From Clarkia xantiana subsp. parviflora (lineage: Eukaryota; Streptophyta; Magnoliopsida; Myrtales; Onagraceae): DNA of 64,000 bases. The stretch is taken from positions 24,441,066-24,505,065 of the forward strand of contig JAPTYO010000059.1 of assembly GCA_036873135.1 (NCBI GenBank). The letters run 5' to 3'. Below, piece after piece: positions 24,076 through 35,476 of this stretch (position 1 is the first letter of the stretch; the number at the start of each line of letters is the position of its first letter). Made by a program: the position numbers and the translations under genes. The notes below the pieces were generated by a model, which saw only the letters and a program-made list of their open reading frames with translations, had not been told where the DNA came from and did not search any database.

Positions 24076-26363
24076 TCTATATATATATATATATATATAG
24101 AAGCAAAATAAAAGAGAGTAGGACTAACCTGGTGAGGTCACGTCAGCATTTGGAGTGCATTTGAAAGCGCTACGTCAGCAGATACCCACTGCTCTCCTCA
24201 TGCGCGTCTGATTTGCAGTGTCCTACTCTATACGCGTCTTCTATAGGCATTCAATTCACCGGCATAATTCAATTCAACAAACGTTACAATTTCTTCTTCC
24301 TTCACACGTTTCAATTTTTTCTTCCTTCTCTATGTCGTTACAATTTATGGTGTATTCTTTCTTCTCCACATCTCTCGCGTAGATACACGGCTCCATCCTG
24401 CTCTATGGTCCATCACTGTTTTCTCAATCTCAATCCATTTTCGTTATGTGATCCCCAACCAATCTAGATCACAAACAACCTCAATTCTGTCGACGATGGA
24501 CTCACCGACCATCCTCATATATACAATTCCATATCAGTTTTAATAATTGTTATTAGAAGTTTTATAATAATATTGTCAGAAAGCAAATTATGTTATGTAA
24601 TGTTGTAATTGTAACAAGAAACTATTGTTAAATGTTATATTTAGTATTAATTTTTTAGATTGATTACTAAACAACTATTTTTATAGTCTTCCAAGGAGAT
24701 GTTTTTTAAGAAGACATCACAACAACCAAGTAGCAACAATTCTAATACGCAAAACTCTTCAAAAAGAGTTTTAACATATGCTAATTTGGAAGAGTCTGAA
24801 GCTAATCCAAGACCGGGGAGCTCTTTAAAAAGACTTCGATTAGACGTTGATTTAAAAGGAGTTCAAGCTGATCTTAGTTTGAGGAGCTTTTAGAAAGAGG
24901 TCGATTGAGGATCAATTTGGAAGATCTTGAAGCTGATCCTGGACTAAGAAAAAAGATATCATAGTATCATCCTGATGATCTAGACGCAATTAGGATGACG
25001 TACATACAAAGGGGGCCGTACCAACCTCGCAACCATGATTTTCCACACAAGAAAATTGGAAATAAAAGCAGAAGATTTTGTCCTTCATGGTATCTTGAGT
25101 ATAGTAATTGGTTGGAGTATAGTATAAAAATAGATGTTGCTTACTGTTTATGTTGTTATCTCTTCAAGCAACCTACTGCAAAAGCACCAGAGATGCTTTT
25201 ACTTCAAAAGGGTTTTCTTCTTGAAATAAGAAAGATAGGTTGAAAGAACATGTTGGATTGGTTAAAGTACAATTGTATAAAAAAAATCCTGGTTAAAGCA
25301 CCGAATTACTTTTATGTATGGCATGCCTAAATTCAGGTAACTCATTTGCAGCTTTTGATAATTAAAAAAAATGGTTTGTCTTGGTCAGTTTTATCCATCA
25401 GATTTTTCAGCCATAGAGTTGATGAATTAGAATAAAGAGCTTGATATTTATATTGCTGATATGCGTGGAAGTGAATTTTTTTGTCAAATTAATGGAATCC
25501 GAAAGCTTGCAGAAGAGATTGTTCAAACAAGAAGACATCTTTTTTATTCATATGTTTACCGTCTACTGAAGTTGGTACTAATTTTACATGTTGCAACTGC
25601 GGCCGTGGAGAGAGTTTTTTCTGCCATGAGTATTGTTAAAAACTCTTTAAGAAACCGAATGAGTATATCTTAATGAATGATTTCTTAGTTTGTTATATGG
25701 AAAAAGATGTGTTTAGTATTGATAATGAAGTTATCATAAATAGATTTCAGAATATGAGACCGCGTAAGGAACAATTGTAATTTTTATTATGTTCTCTATA
25801 TTTGTATTGGATATTTATGTGGAACTTTTTTTATTCAATATGTGTATACAATTTTACGTTAACAAGTTTGTAAGAAAAATATTATTTATTGACCCGATCG
25901 ACTTTTAGCTTATAAAAAAAATTGTGCACCCACTGACACCTGGGTCATGGATTCGTCGCTGATTTTTAAGGTTTATATGCTCAATTTGATCGAATCAATA
26001 AAAATATGAGTGGGAATGTCAAAATGGTGAGAGTGATTATTACAGTGATATGGTGCATGCAAGATTATGAAAAATGGTGAAGAGTAAGATGATCCACAGC
26101 TCGCGGTCTCTTTGAGTACTTTATTCAAATGGTAGTGAAATTACTTAAAATATCACTAGTGACTTCCATTGACGGTGGATTCTTGCATGTGGTTATTTGA
26201 TTTTTACAAAAAAATTGTATTTAATTTTTTTTAATCTTTTGCCTCTCCAAATAATAATCATACTTCTTATACTCAATATCATTTGTTACTTTTAATATTA
26301 TACATATATACTAATTTTTACAATTTAACTTATCGCCCTGCACGTAGCGTAGGGTCAACTTAG
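24076..26363 (+). mobile_element. candidate Helitron carrying an hAT relic
   Basis: The left end is TCTATATATAT preceded by A. The right end has an imperfect hairpin near 26335-26353 (CCCTGCACGTAGCGTAGGG) followed by TCAACTTAG and T. This recalls the Helitron 3' structure (short hairpin, then CTAG, insertion between A and T), but the terminal CTAG is altered to TTAG and the left end is a plain AT run. It encloses a decayed hAT transposase. No Rep/helicase found. An alternative is chance similarity of AT-rich DNA. Confidence 0.4.
24699..25677 (+). pseudogene. hAT transposase relic (TTF-type finger, dimerisation end)
   Basis: Three fragments of one transposase: a low-complexity N-terminus with F-F-K-K-T-S (24699-24890); a TTF/zinc-finger part R-F-C-P-S-W-Y-L..W-L-E-Y-S, then Y-C-L-C-C-Y-L-F (24995-25180); and the C-terminal hAT dimerisation motif A-A-V-E-R-V-F-S-A-M-S-I-V-K-N (about 25595-25640). 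The catalytic core between them is deleted and stops interrupt the frame. The family resembles plant ZMYM1-like transposases. A hAT-like terminal repeat (ATTCGTCGCTG) ends at 25961; no matching left end was found. Confidence 0.82.
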
Positions 26364-27454
26364 TTGAATAATATAATATATAATTAATAATTATAAAGTA
26401 AATCATTCGCACCGTGGGTAAAACACCTAATTTTAAACTAAGCCAAATTTCATTCCAAGTAGAAATGATATTTGTGTATTTAATATAAACCAATTAAATG
26501 TTAGGAATTTAATATTAAGATTGAGAAATTGCTCTAATACTATGTAACTTACATAAATTATATTATATTTAATGATTTTTTTTATTTTTTTTATTTTGCA
26601 GATTATTATAGATAAAAAGAGAGTTCGAAGAGTTACCGAGCACGGTTTTCATACTTGAGATGTCGTACTTTAATTGCACTCAAAATAATTCTAATAAAAT
26701 GTCATAATATTACGTGCATATATGTCTAAGTGTCTATAATCGTAACCAAAATAAAATTGACATTTTTTAATCCACCTAAGTGGATTTCCCTGATGTTCAT
26801 ATAATACAAGATACCTGCATGCGATATGCGTATGCGCATTTTCGTCTTGAGAATGTTAAATGATATGATTATACCAACTTTGAGGACGATACAAGAGTAT
26901 TATTGACACGACTCCGAGGATCATAAAGAATACAAAATTATTAAAAAAAAATAAATGATCTAAATATATGTTATTAAATTTTTTAAAAAAATTTAAAAAA
27001 AATGATCGACAGCCTTTAATGAGTGTTTTTCCAGTAACTCGAGCATTTTACGAAATGTTTTTTTTTTTTTTTTAACATTTTGTTATAAATTTAATTTAAT
27101 TTATATAAATAAGTTTTTATACTTTATCATCCTCAAAGTCTTGTCAACTATGCTCTTGTATCATCTGTGTCAGTATGATTATATTATTATAACATTTTCA
27201 TAACGACAACACGCGAGCACGAATCTAGAATTTTTTTTTAACATGTGTCTATTTTCGTAGTATCATTTTGTTTGGAAAAATAAGAAAAACGTTGATTAAT
27301 AATCTATAAGAGAAAAGCTAAGCTAAAATTTAGGAAATTAGTTAAAACTAACAAAGCAAAACAACCTCAACGGAAGCTAAGACAACCAATTAAGAAATGA
27401 AGGAGCAACCTTGTTATTGTTGTATGGATGTGATGAATGATGTGTTTGTTGCAG
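26364..27454. other. AT-rich intergenic region
   Basis: No coding sequence or repeat with clear ends. It holds poly-T runs (27058-27074) and two short GAGGA/CTTGTATC phrases near 26880 and 27150 in opposite orientations, perhaps the remains of a small inverted repeat. Confidence 0.45.
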
Positions 27455-27841
27455 ATGCTGACTGAACACCCACTGCCATACCCTGTTCTTGCAATCATAG
27501 TGATCTTGTCATTCTCCATAGGTACCACCAAGCACCTGTCTTTCTTTATGTTCCTTCAAACCACGAGAAGATACCTGGGATGGGTCCTCCCTGCCATGCC
27601 GATAGCAATACTTATAATTGTTCACTGGTTATCATCATCGTCATCCAAGGAAGAGGATGGGACAAGAACTCCATTACGACGACGTTTGTATAATGAGAGG
27701 TATTATTATTGTTGTGAGGAATCATCGATGAAAATGAGGTTTCCATGGAAAGTGGCTGCATTCGTTGCGTTATTGTTGGTTTTGGCAAGGCTGCGCAGTA
27801 CAAACCCCCCTTCTTTGCAGTCTCGATGCCAATATTATTAA
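27455..27841 (+). CDS. small predicted membrane protein, unknown family
   Basis: Open frame of 128 residues from the ATG at 27455, or 134 from 27437. A good splice acceptor (TTTGTTGCAG) ends at 27454, so this may instead be the last exon of a longer gene whose upstream exons I cannot find. Visible: a hydrophobic segment P-V-L-A-I-I-V-I-L-S-F-S-I-G near residues 10-23, another near 43-57 (W-V-L-P-A-M-P-I-A-I-L-I-I-V), a Ser/Arg-rich polar middle, and a third hydrophobic stretch near 105-117. Three membrane spans are plausible. I do not recognise the family. Base composition is richer in GC than its surroundings, which favours a real exon. Confidence 0.5.
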   Translation: MLTEHPLPYPVLAIIVILSFSIGTTKHLSFFMFLQTTRRYLGWVLPAMPIAILIIVHWLSSSSSKEEDGTRTPLRRRLYNERYYYCCEESSMKMRFPWKVAAFVALLLVLARLRSTNPPSLQSRCQYY

Positions 27842-28485
27842 GGGTTATATCATTATTAATTCTTCTAGACTATGCGTTTATTTATTCATTCTTTTATTTG
27901 AAGGTTAATTTATTTATGATTGTATATGATTAATGAAAGAAATTATGGCTAAACTTATACAAAAGTAACACAAGCTCTTTCAATGTGATTTAATTAATTT
28001 GGAAAAAAAAAAAAAAAAACGTGACGTAATTAATTAATACTGGCTAAACTTACACAAAAGTAATTTTTTTTCCTTTTCTTCATAATCTAGAACTGTGTAA
28101 TATGGCTGGCGGTTCAGCGCCTCATTCCTTAACCAGATGTTAGACACGTTCAATCACCGTTAGTGATCAGGAGTATGAAAAAATATTTATGACCAGCACT
28201 TTACCCCTTACGAGCTGACCCGGTGCGAGTGTGAATTCATTTAGGTGTAGAGCATATATAGTAAAACAGATGATTACAATATTTAAAGATGAATAAATTT
28301 TAGTTTTTTTAATGAAAAACTTAACTTTTATGAAGAACGCATTTATTAATTGAAGATAAAATGTTGAATGGTCATTTCATTACCATTTAGTCATATGTGG
28401 TCAAACTTAGATAACTAAAAAAAATAAATTTAAACTATTAAATCACATTCTGAAATCTATGTAACTTTTTAATCACATAAAAAAT
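27842..28485. other. intergenic region
   Basis: AT-rich, with a long A run at 28002-28019. The stretch GCGCCTCATTCCTTAACC (28117-28134) is the only GC-richer part. Nothing recognisable. Confidence 0.45.
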
Positions 28486-28969
28486 GGTTAAGAACCTATA
28501 AACAGTCCAAGGTTTGCTTAATATTGAAATTTGGTGTCGGGAGTTTGAAATATTAAAATGGACAGTCTTGTGTTTTATTTTTGTTAAAATTTGCTGTCTC
28601 CGCGCGTGTTTTCCTCTCCCTTTAATCATTTTCATCAACCCACTCATAATTAATCACTCTTTACGTTTCACAAAGTAGTCAAATTTTCTCTCAAAACTTG
28701 AACATCCAAAAGAAATGGTTTCCAGCAGAGTGGTGTGGATAAATTTACATCGATAACGAAGCGGGATTTACTTGCGCGTATGTGGCCACCTTCTTAGGTG
28801 ACGGTCCCAGTAAAGTGACGAGAAGAGAGCGTGTATGGAATGTTGAATTTGACCGTCGGATTTGTCAAAATTGACTTCTCTAAAGTAATCACACCGAGAT
28901 ACTTCATTTTAACGTCAGACACCATTCAACATTGTTAAAACTTCAACCACTTTATAGGTTTTTAAACCT
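28486..28969. mobile_element. MULE-like foldback MITE (same subfamily as 17480-17985)
   Basis: Left end GGTTAAGAACCTATAAA and right end the diverged complement TTTATAGGTTTTTAAACC. The flanks are ataaaaaat and aaaaaaaat, compatible with a degenerate 9-bp duplication. The internal block at 28871-28890 is the reverse complement of 17597-17616, and the GATTAATTATGAGTGGGTT region (minus strand, near 28640) also recalls the sister copy. Non-coding. Confidence 0.72.
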
Positions 28970-29844
28970 AAAAAAAATAATTATTCCATCACATATACAA
29001 ATATATATAATCAAACTATTTATTAACCCTAATTTTTTTATAAAAAAAATTTAGCCCAAGTGATCAGCAGACTCAGTCAGTTAGATCCGGGATTGATTCT
29101 AACAAAATCAATTGGAATTCTAGATCCGTTTGTGTCCAACTAGACCTAGTGTCCTAATTGACACAACAAAATAATAAGTTAATAATAATTTTATTTATTA
29201 AATATAAACAAATGCATTTTCAAAAATGTTAAAATATTTAAAGTTTCCATCTCATTTTAATGGAACATATACAATTATTCATTTTTTAATTTTTAAACAG
29301 AAAAGTGTATAATATATATACAAAAAAAATGTTGACAATGTTAAATTTGTTAAAATAAGAGGGAAATCTAACACTTTACCCACTTTAATATTGTTACAAA
29401 TTTTACCCAAGTAGCTATATTTATGTTATTTCTATTAATAGGGTATATTTAATTATAATATTAAAAAAAAGTTAAAAGTACACAAATTTGTAGCTACATT
29501 TATAATTTATAAACATCAATAATATTAATTTATTATAATCTTTACATTTGTGACAATTAAAAAATTCATAGAATAAATACCACAAATAATATGACTATGC
29601 AGTGCTTGTCCAATTTGACGGATATTATTAAAAAATTAACAATTTGTATAAAAATTGGAAGTTTAGCTAGTTAATTTTAAAAATTTAAGTTTATGTAATA
29701 ATTTGTAACTGAGTCAAAATTTAAATTATAATTCAATTAATAATTCTAAAGATTTATATGAAGTTATAGAAAAATATAGAGACTAATGAAAATAACAAGG
29801 GTAAATATAGATTTTTCACAAAAAATTTCACACTTTAAGGATTT
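28970..29844. other. AT-rich intergenic region
   Basis: Long AT-rich stretch without recognisable genes, inverted repeats or microsatellites of note. Confidence 0.5.
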
Positions 29845-30018
29845 ACCCTTAGTATAATGGTAATTATGATTTTCATAGTATCATAGGCTCATTGCCTGGT
29901 CCGTCGACTCGCATCTGTTTAAGCTTGGGCCTCAACCGAGCCCATATGATTCAATTTATTCTTGATTTTTTTTTTATTAAAACGTAGAAGATTGTCATCT
30001 TCTTGGCTAAAACCCTAA

Positions 30019-30928
30019 GGGCACGTTTGATTGCCGATATTGAGATATCCTGATACCGGTATTAGCTAATACATGCTTAGCTAATACAATGTTTGATTGA
30101 GCCATGTATTAGGATATCCTAAATCATAATACAATGACTAAAAGACCTAAATACCCTTACTTGCATTTTCAATGAAGATATATTTTGCATATGATTAATT
30201 TAACAAAGATAAAATTTAACAAAAAAAAGTAACTTCAATTATTTAAAATAATATTTTTCATAAAAAAAAAATCAAATTTATGTATAAATAGTAAAAACTA
30301 TTTTTGCTAATGTATAAATATGTATATATATAAAGAAAATAGTACAAAACAATTGAAAAAAGTGATTAGCCCGACCCGGCCCGTTCTAGCCGGGCCTAGC
30401 CCGAACTAACCAAAGCAACATAAAGCAACCCGACCCGAACAGCTCGAATTGCTCAGCCCGGCCCGAACCGCACAGCCCGACCCGAATTGATCTGCCTGGC
30501 CCGAATCACCCAGCCCGGCCCGAATTGACCAGCCCAGCCCGAATCACCAGCCCGGCCCGAACTAACCAGCCCAACCCGAACCACCCAACACGGCCCGAAC
30601 CGCCCGACCCGGCCAGAACCGCCCAGCCCGGCCCGAACATAACTCGGCCCGACCCGTGTCCGAAGTTTCGATGTAAATGGGGTCCGGCCCGAAGTTACGA
30701 TGTAAACAGTGAGAGTTTGCCATATATTACAAGGGTAAATTGGTAGTTATGAGATTGGTATTAGCTAATACTTTACTTTTAGATGGTATTAATTAATACC
30801 AAATTCCTTCTATAATTGAGTATTAGCTAATACCAAGTATTAGCTAATACCAATACCAAGTTGACACAAACACGGTATTAGCTAATACCGGTATTAAGAT
30901 ATCGCAATACCGGCAATCAAACGTGCCC
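30019..30928. mobile_element. PIF/Harbinger-type MITE
   Basis: Terminal inverted repeats of about 50 bp begin GGGCACGTTTGATTGCCG and end with the complement; the flanking target duplication is TAA (30016-30018 and 30929-30931), as for PIF/Harbinger. Subterminal regions repeat TATTAGCTAATAC. The duplicated upstream region at about 56140-56165 lacks the element and supplies an empty site (AAAACCCTAA followed by ACCCTCTAC). No transposase. Confidence 0.93.
30368..30665. repeat. GC-rich minisatellite in the Harbinger-like MITE
   Basis: About fifteen to twenty imperfect units of 14-18 bp built on GCCCGGCCCGAA, with variable linkers such as TTGACCA and CTAACCA. The Pro-rich ORF here is a by-product of the repeat. 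Confidence 0.85.
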
Positions 30929-31439
30929 TAAACACTCTACATCTGCAGGTGAAGTCGCGCCTTTTCCTGCCATTTATACGACGCACCGCAACTCTAAGGT
31001 TCGCTTTTGTTCGTCATAGTAATTGATTTCTGTATGCTCCAATCTCGTCCATTTGTTCAAAACCGGATGCTTTCTGATTTTCTTATAGTTTGGATAATGA
31101 AGATAACTTCTTTAATTTGGCAATGAAGCTTTTTCATGAACTATAAGATGATTCTTTTCTTTCATAAAAAAAAAAAGATGATTCTTTTCGTGGCTGTACT
31201 AAATTGGACTGACGCCAATTGAGTTTCCAATTTGAATAGAAGAATCATTTAGTGAATGATCAGAGAGTATTTGAAAGATTTATCCAGGCCGAGTTGGGCT
31301 TGGAATACTTTGTTCGTTCATTCTCATAAGCCCACTACTCAGCCAATATCTCTTTTGGACCGCCACCGCCTGAACTAGCTCTCTCCGTCCTGACACCTGC
31401 GGAAACGGAAGCAACAGCAACGACGAACAAGCTAAAGAG

Positions 31440-34400
31440 ATGAGAGGTCGTCTTCTCTTCCATTCCCGGAGCAGTAACGGGATTTCTTCTTCTTCAGCAT
31501 TCAGGAAGACAATCTCACCACTGAAAGATGAGCGTCTAGTGTGCTTTTCTACTGACAGCAATGGCAGCTCGCGAGTAAATATCTTCGATCGCGACCTCAA
31601 GCGAAAGCAAGTAAGATGTTGTACTAGTTATCGATCCTTTTTTCTAACTTCATGAGTAGCGAATTTGAATTGAAGTTTCTACATTGTGCTATGTGGCCAG
31701 CGTGATCGCGCCGCATGGTTGATGCGTCCCAACGATTCTTTCACTGATGCTGTTGCAGAGAATTTACTTGATCGCTTGGAGGTATTATCAACTGGGTCAA
31801 TTGGTTCCATAAAGTTGCAACGTCTTCTCTATGCAGCAAACTGTTTAAGCTTGTTAGGTGGCTTCAATTTGCTGCTCTTTTCTCATTTCAAGCTAATTTG
31901 GGGTTTGAGGATGAGGTGCTAATTTACTTTGTAGGACTGCAAGAGAACTTTTCCAACGGCATTATGTTTGGGAGGTTCATTGGAAGCTGTCAGGCGCTTG
32001 TTAAAGGGTCGTGGTAAGATATTTTATATCATCATTGTGCTTACTTTTGGTTCGTTCTTTTTAGATTAATGAAGAAATGGATGTTGCAAATAGTTGTTTT
32101 TTCATGTTTTAGATAGTAGTTATGGTAGCATGATGTCACCTGCATGCACATGAATTGAGCAAATAAACTGTTTTTTCTGATACAAGGTGCCATTGAGAAG
32201 CTCATTATGATGGATACATCATATGATATGATAAAATTATGTAAAGAATCTGAGAAGAAAATGGATGATAAGAATGTAGAGACATCGTTTGTGGTTGGTG
32301 ATGAAGAGTTTTTGCCTGTCCAAGAAAGGTTTAGTTGATTATCTGTGTCTTTGTCTAATTGAGATCTAAGTAACTTAACGAATATTCCTAAGAGTCTCTG
32401 TTCATGAATTTGAAGCTCTCTAGATCTGGTGATCAGTTGTTTGGGCTTGCATTGGACTAATGATCTTCCTGGAGCAATGATACAAGTAAGTAGTCCTTAA
32501 GACTTTCTTTTTTGTTGAGCAAACTATTGATGTAGGTTTGTACTTGATAAGCATGATTGAAGAAATTGTGTTTAGTAACATGTCTGAAGACTCTAAGGAG
32601 GGCAGCGTTAGGAAGTCAGTATAATTATTTGCATATGAGAGGGAAAATATTTTCTTTTCAAATCAGAGGTCTGCTGCAGATGATCCAGTCTCGTTTATAT
32701 GATAATTCTAATTTCTTTTCTGCAGTGTAAGATGGCATTGAAGCCTGACGGCCTCTTTCTTGGTGCTATTTTGGGTGGAGAAACTCTAAAGTTGTTTGTT
32801 CCCAAGTTCTTCTTCATTATAGCCTATTTTTTAAGAGGTAATCAATGTGATTAAACTTACATGTTTATTTGCAGAGAGCTAAGAATAGCATGTACAATAG
32901 CACAAATGGAGCGTGAAGGAGGCATCAGTCCACGAATTTCACCTTTGGCACAAGTACTGTCATATTCTTCTTTTCTTATCAAACTTACAAGGGTTCAGTG
33001 TCTAGCTTACGGAAGTATAGATGATATTGTAATGTCAGGTGCGGGATGCTGGGAATCTCTTGACGAGAGCAGGTTTCAACCTTCCTGGTGTTGATGTTGA
33101 TGAATATGTTGTTAGATATAGGAGTGGTGAGTACTTCACAATAGCTTGTCGAATTACTTGGTCAATTGCGTGATTACCTTACAAGTTTGCCTCTAATGAT
33201 TCCCTAAATCTGCTGGAAGCTGTTTTATCAATACTGTGCTCTAAGATTCTAAACAAAACCCTTTGGAATGATCGACCCAACTTTTATGATCAATCTGAAT
33301 GAATGCATGCTGATGTTTATCTTCTTATATATCATTTCCATCTGCTTCCTATTTCAGCTTTGGAGCTAATAGAACATCTCCGTTCAATGGGAGAAACTAA
33401 TGCTCTTTTACAAAGAAGTGCTGTAAGACATTTTCCATTATTATTTATAGGGTCAATAACTTGGGAGAGGTCTGAAGTTTGGCCCTTGTGAATTTGAGAG
33501 GTCTGAAGTTTGAAATGGTGATAACAAAGGTCTGAAGTTTGGACTTGTAGATAATAGAGGTCTCCGTTAGTTTTTTCCGTTAAAACTGACGGAAGTTGGT
33601 CATGTGCATTGCATGTGACCAGAAATAAAAAAAATTCCAAAAATACCCTTCTTGCATCTCACATGATTCAATGAAAAGACGAAAATGCCCTTAAGGCCAC
33701 CACCACGGCTCCGGCCGGCCACTACCCAACTCCGGCGACCACCACTCTCTCCGGCGACCACCACCCTCTCCGGCGACCACCACCCTCTCCGGCCGGCCAC
33801 CACCCTCTTCGACGATTGGGCCCAAATCGGAGCCACAAAGCTCCGATCGGAGCTCGGTGGCTCCGATCGGAGCTATGTGGCTCCGATTTGGGCCCAATTG
33901 AGGCCGTGGTGGCGGTCGTCGGAGAGGGTGGTGGCCGGCCGGAGAGGGTGGTGGTCGCCGGAGAGTGTGGTGGTCGCCGGAGAGGGTGGTGGCCGGCCGG
34001 AGCCGTGGTGGTGGTCGGAGTTGGGTTAGGTTTAAATTATGGACAGGGGTATTTTTGTCATTTCATCTTTATATTAATTAAACTTTTTATTAATTCAAAT
34101 ATTACAAAAGGGTATTTTTGACATTTCACACGGTTCTGTTAAATTTGACAGAAAATTTGGACGGAAAACCTAAAAATCACAAAGTCCAAACTTCAGACCT
34201 CAGTTATCACCATTTCAATCTTCAGACCTCTCAAATTAACAAGGGCCAAACTTCAGACCTCTCCCAGGTTATTGACCCTTATTTATATATATTCATACAT
34301 GTTAAAACTTTTGCCTCCTTTCGCCTAACAATTAAAGGGCAATGGTAAAAGCAGATCCTGAAAAGAGAGACAGCGGTGGCTACTGCAGCAATCTATGACT

Positions 34401-35205
34401 CAATGTTTGCAGCAGAAGATGGCACTATTCCAGCCACTTTCCAGGTAACAATATTATTCCTTGTGGGTATTTCCAATTAAAGATGTTCAGCTCAGATGAC
34501 TAGGTCAATATTTGATTTGTATATATATATATATAGGGTTAAATAGTTCCAACTATGGATCTTGTTGCTAATCGTCGTCCTAGATTTAATATGTTGGTAT
34601 TCGGTATCTCAACTATCGGATTTGTTTCTTTTCATTATTTTCGACTGATAAGTGTTAAAATTGGTGGCTTAAGCAACAAAAATATGTTATTTTCCACTTT
34701 TCCGAAGTATCATATTTGTTGCTCATAGTTTAGTCTTATTTGATACTTAAAAAACATGTTTTTAAGTAATGTCAATTTTAAAAGAAAAAAGTGAAAATCA
34801 AGTAATTTGATAATTGAATATAAACATTTTAAATTTGGGGTAGGGATTAGCAACATGTAGTAACTAAATTGAGTCTGTTTTTATGTCCTTAACCCATTTA
34901 TCAGTTTTAGCTTCTTAGTCAGTATAAGTGAAATATGCATTAATTTAAAGAAGAATTTTCCAAAATGCCACAAATCCGAAAATGAAAAATAAAAGAAAAA
35001 AAATGCCAATTTGGTCATGCCGTTACTGAGAACTGCGGTTCTTAGTCGGGATAGGGATTAAAACGGGTTAATTACAATTGATTATTGGATTGGATAGGTT
35101 ATATACATGACGGGATGGAAAGAACATTCATCTCATCAGAAGGCGAAAAGAAGGGGATCTGCCACTGTATCCTTCGGTGACCTGCAGAAACAATTTGGAG
35201 GTTGA
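31440..35205 (+). CDS. NDUFAF5: NDUFAF5-type methyltransferase-fold protein, mitochondrial
   Basis: Homologue of Arabidopsis At1g22800 and human NDUFAF5, a mitochondrial complex I assembly factor with a SAM-methyltransferase fold; the human protein hydroxylates an arginine of NDUFS7. Exons: 31440-31610, 31701-31781, 31935-32013, 32187-32328, 32416-32485, 32726-32790, 32875-32953, 33039-33126, 33358-33422, 34355-34444, 35098-35205; all GT..AG, in frame, total 345 residues, close to the Arabidopsis length. The N-terminus is Arg/Ser-rich and fits a mitochondrial presequence. Visible: I-F-D-R-D-L-K-R, then R-D-R-A-A-W-L; motif I variant [45 protein letters not shown]; and the end [10 protein letters not shown]. 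Intron 9 contains a MULE-like MITE, yet the coding sequence is intact. The ATG is the first in frame. Confidence 0.93.
33450..34278. mobile_element. MULE-like foldback MITE in NDUFAF5 intron 9
   Basis: Ends GGGTCAATAAC and GTTATTGACCC, with exact 9-bp duplications ttatttata (33441-33449 and 34279-34287). The arms contain repeated AGGTCTGAAGTTTG and complements, and GTCATGTGCATTGCATGTGA near 33599. The centre is GC-rich (CTCCGGCGACCACCACC; GCTCCGATCGGAGC), like the element at 4494-5210. The Arg/Gly/Trp-rich ORFs over the centre are compositional. Confidence 0.93.
34445..35097 (+). other. last intron of the NDUFAF5 gene
   Basis: A 653-bp AT-rich intron with a TATATA run near 34520. No insertion with definable ends was seen. 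Confidence 0.8.
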
Positions 35206-35476
35206 GCTTGTTCCCCACTTCTAAATAATCTATAATAATATATCCTAACTCCATCGGTGATTAATGTTGACACGTTGCTACCCTTTCGATTATTCAACTG
35301 ATCAATAATAACAGTGTATAATCTCCATGGTTTATTAATCATGTGGTCAATGGTTATGTCGAGTCGTGCAATATTACTAAGTTTGTCTGTTGGTGAATGT
35401 CGTATTTAAGACTTTGAATATATTATGTATAGACTGAAAGGAATATATCAAAATGATTTTGATGTATATTATTTAC

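Larger units (their letters stand above)
29866..31310 (+). promoter_or_regulatory. NDUFAF5 upstream region, duplicate of RPB5 upstream region
   Basis: Outside the Harbinger insertion (30019-30928) this sequence aligns by eye with 55985-56495: shared phrases include GGGCCTCAACCGAGCCCATA, CTTGGCTAAAACCCTAA, CGCCTTTTCCTGCCATTTAT, ACGACGCACCGCAACT, TTCGTCATAGTAA, TAGTTTGGATAATGAAGATA and GGCTGTACTAAATTGGACTG. It contains a telo-box-like AAACCCTAA, common in plant promoters of growth and translation genes. The homology stops about 130 bp before the NDUFAF5 start codon. It is probably a duplicated promoter/5' UTR block. Confidence 0.8.

Noticed and set aside
30525..30746. Pro-rich 73-codon ORF
   Set aside because: Translation of the GC-rich minisatellite in the Harbinger-like MITE.
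33600..34121. Gly/Trp/Arg-rich ORFs on both strands
   Set aside because: They lie in the GC-rich centre of the MITE in NDUFAF5 intron 9; similar to the case at 4607.
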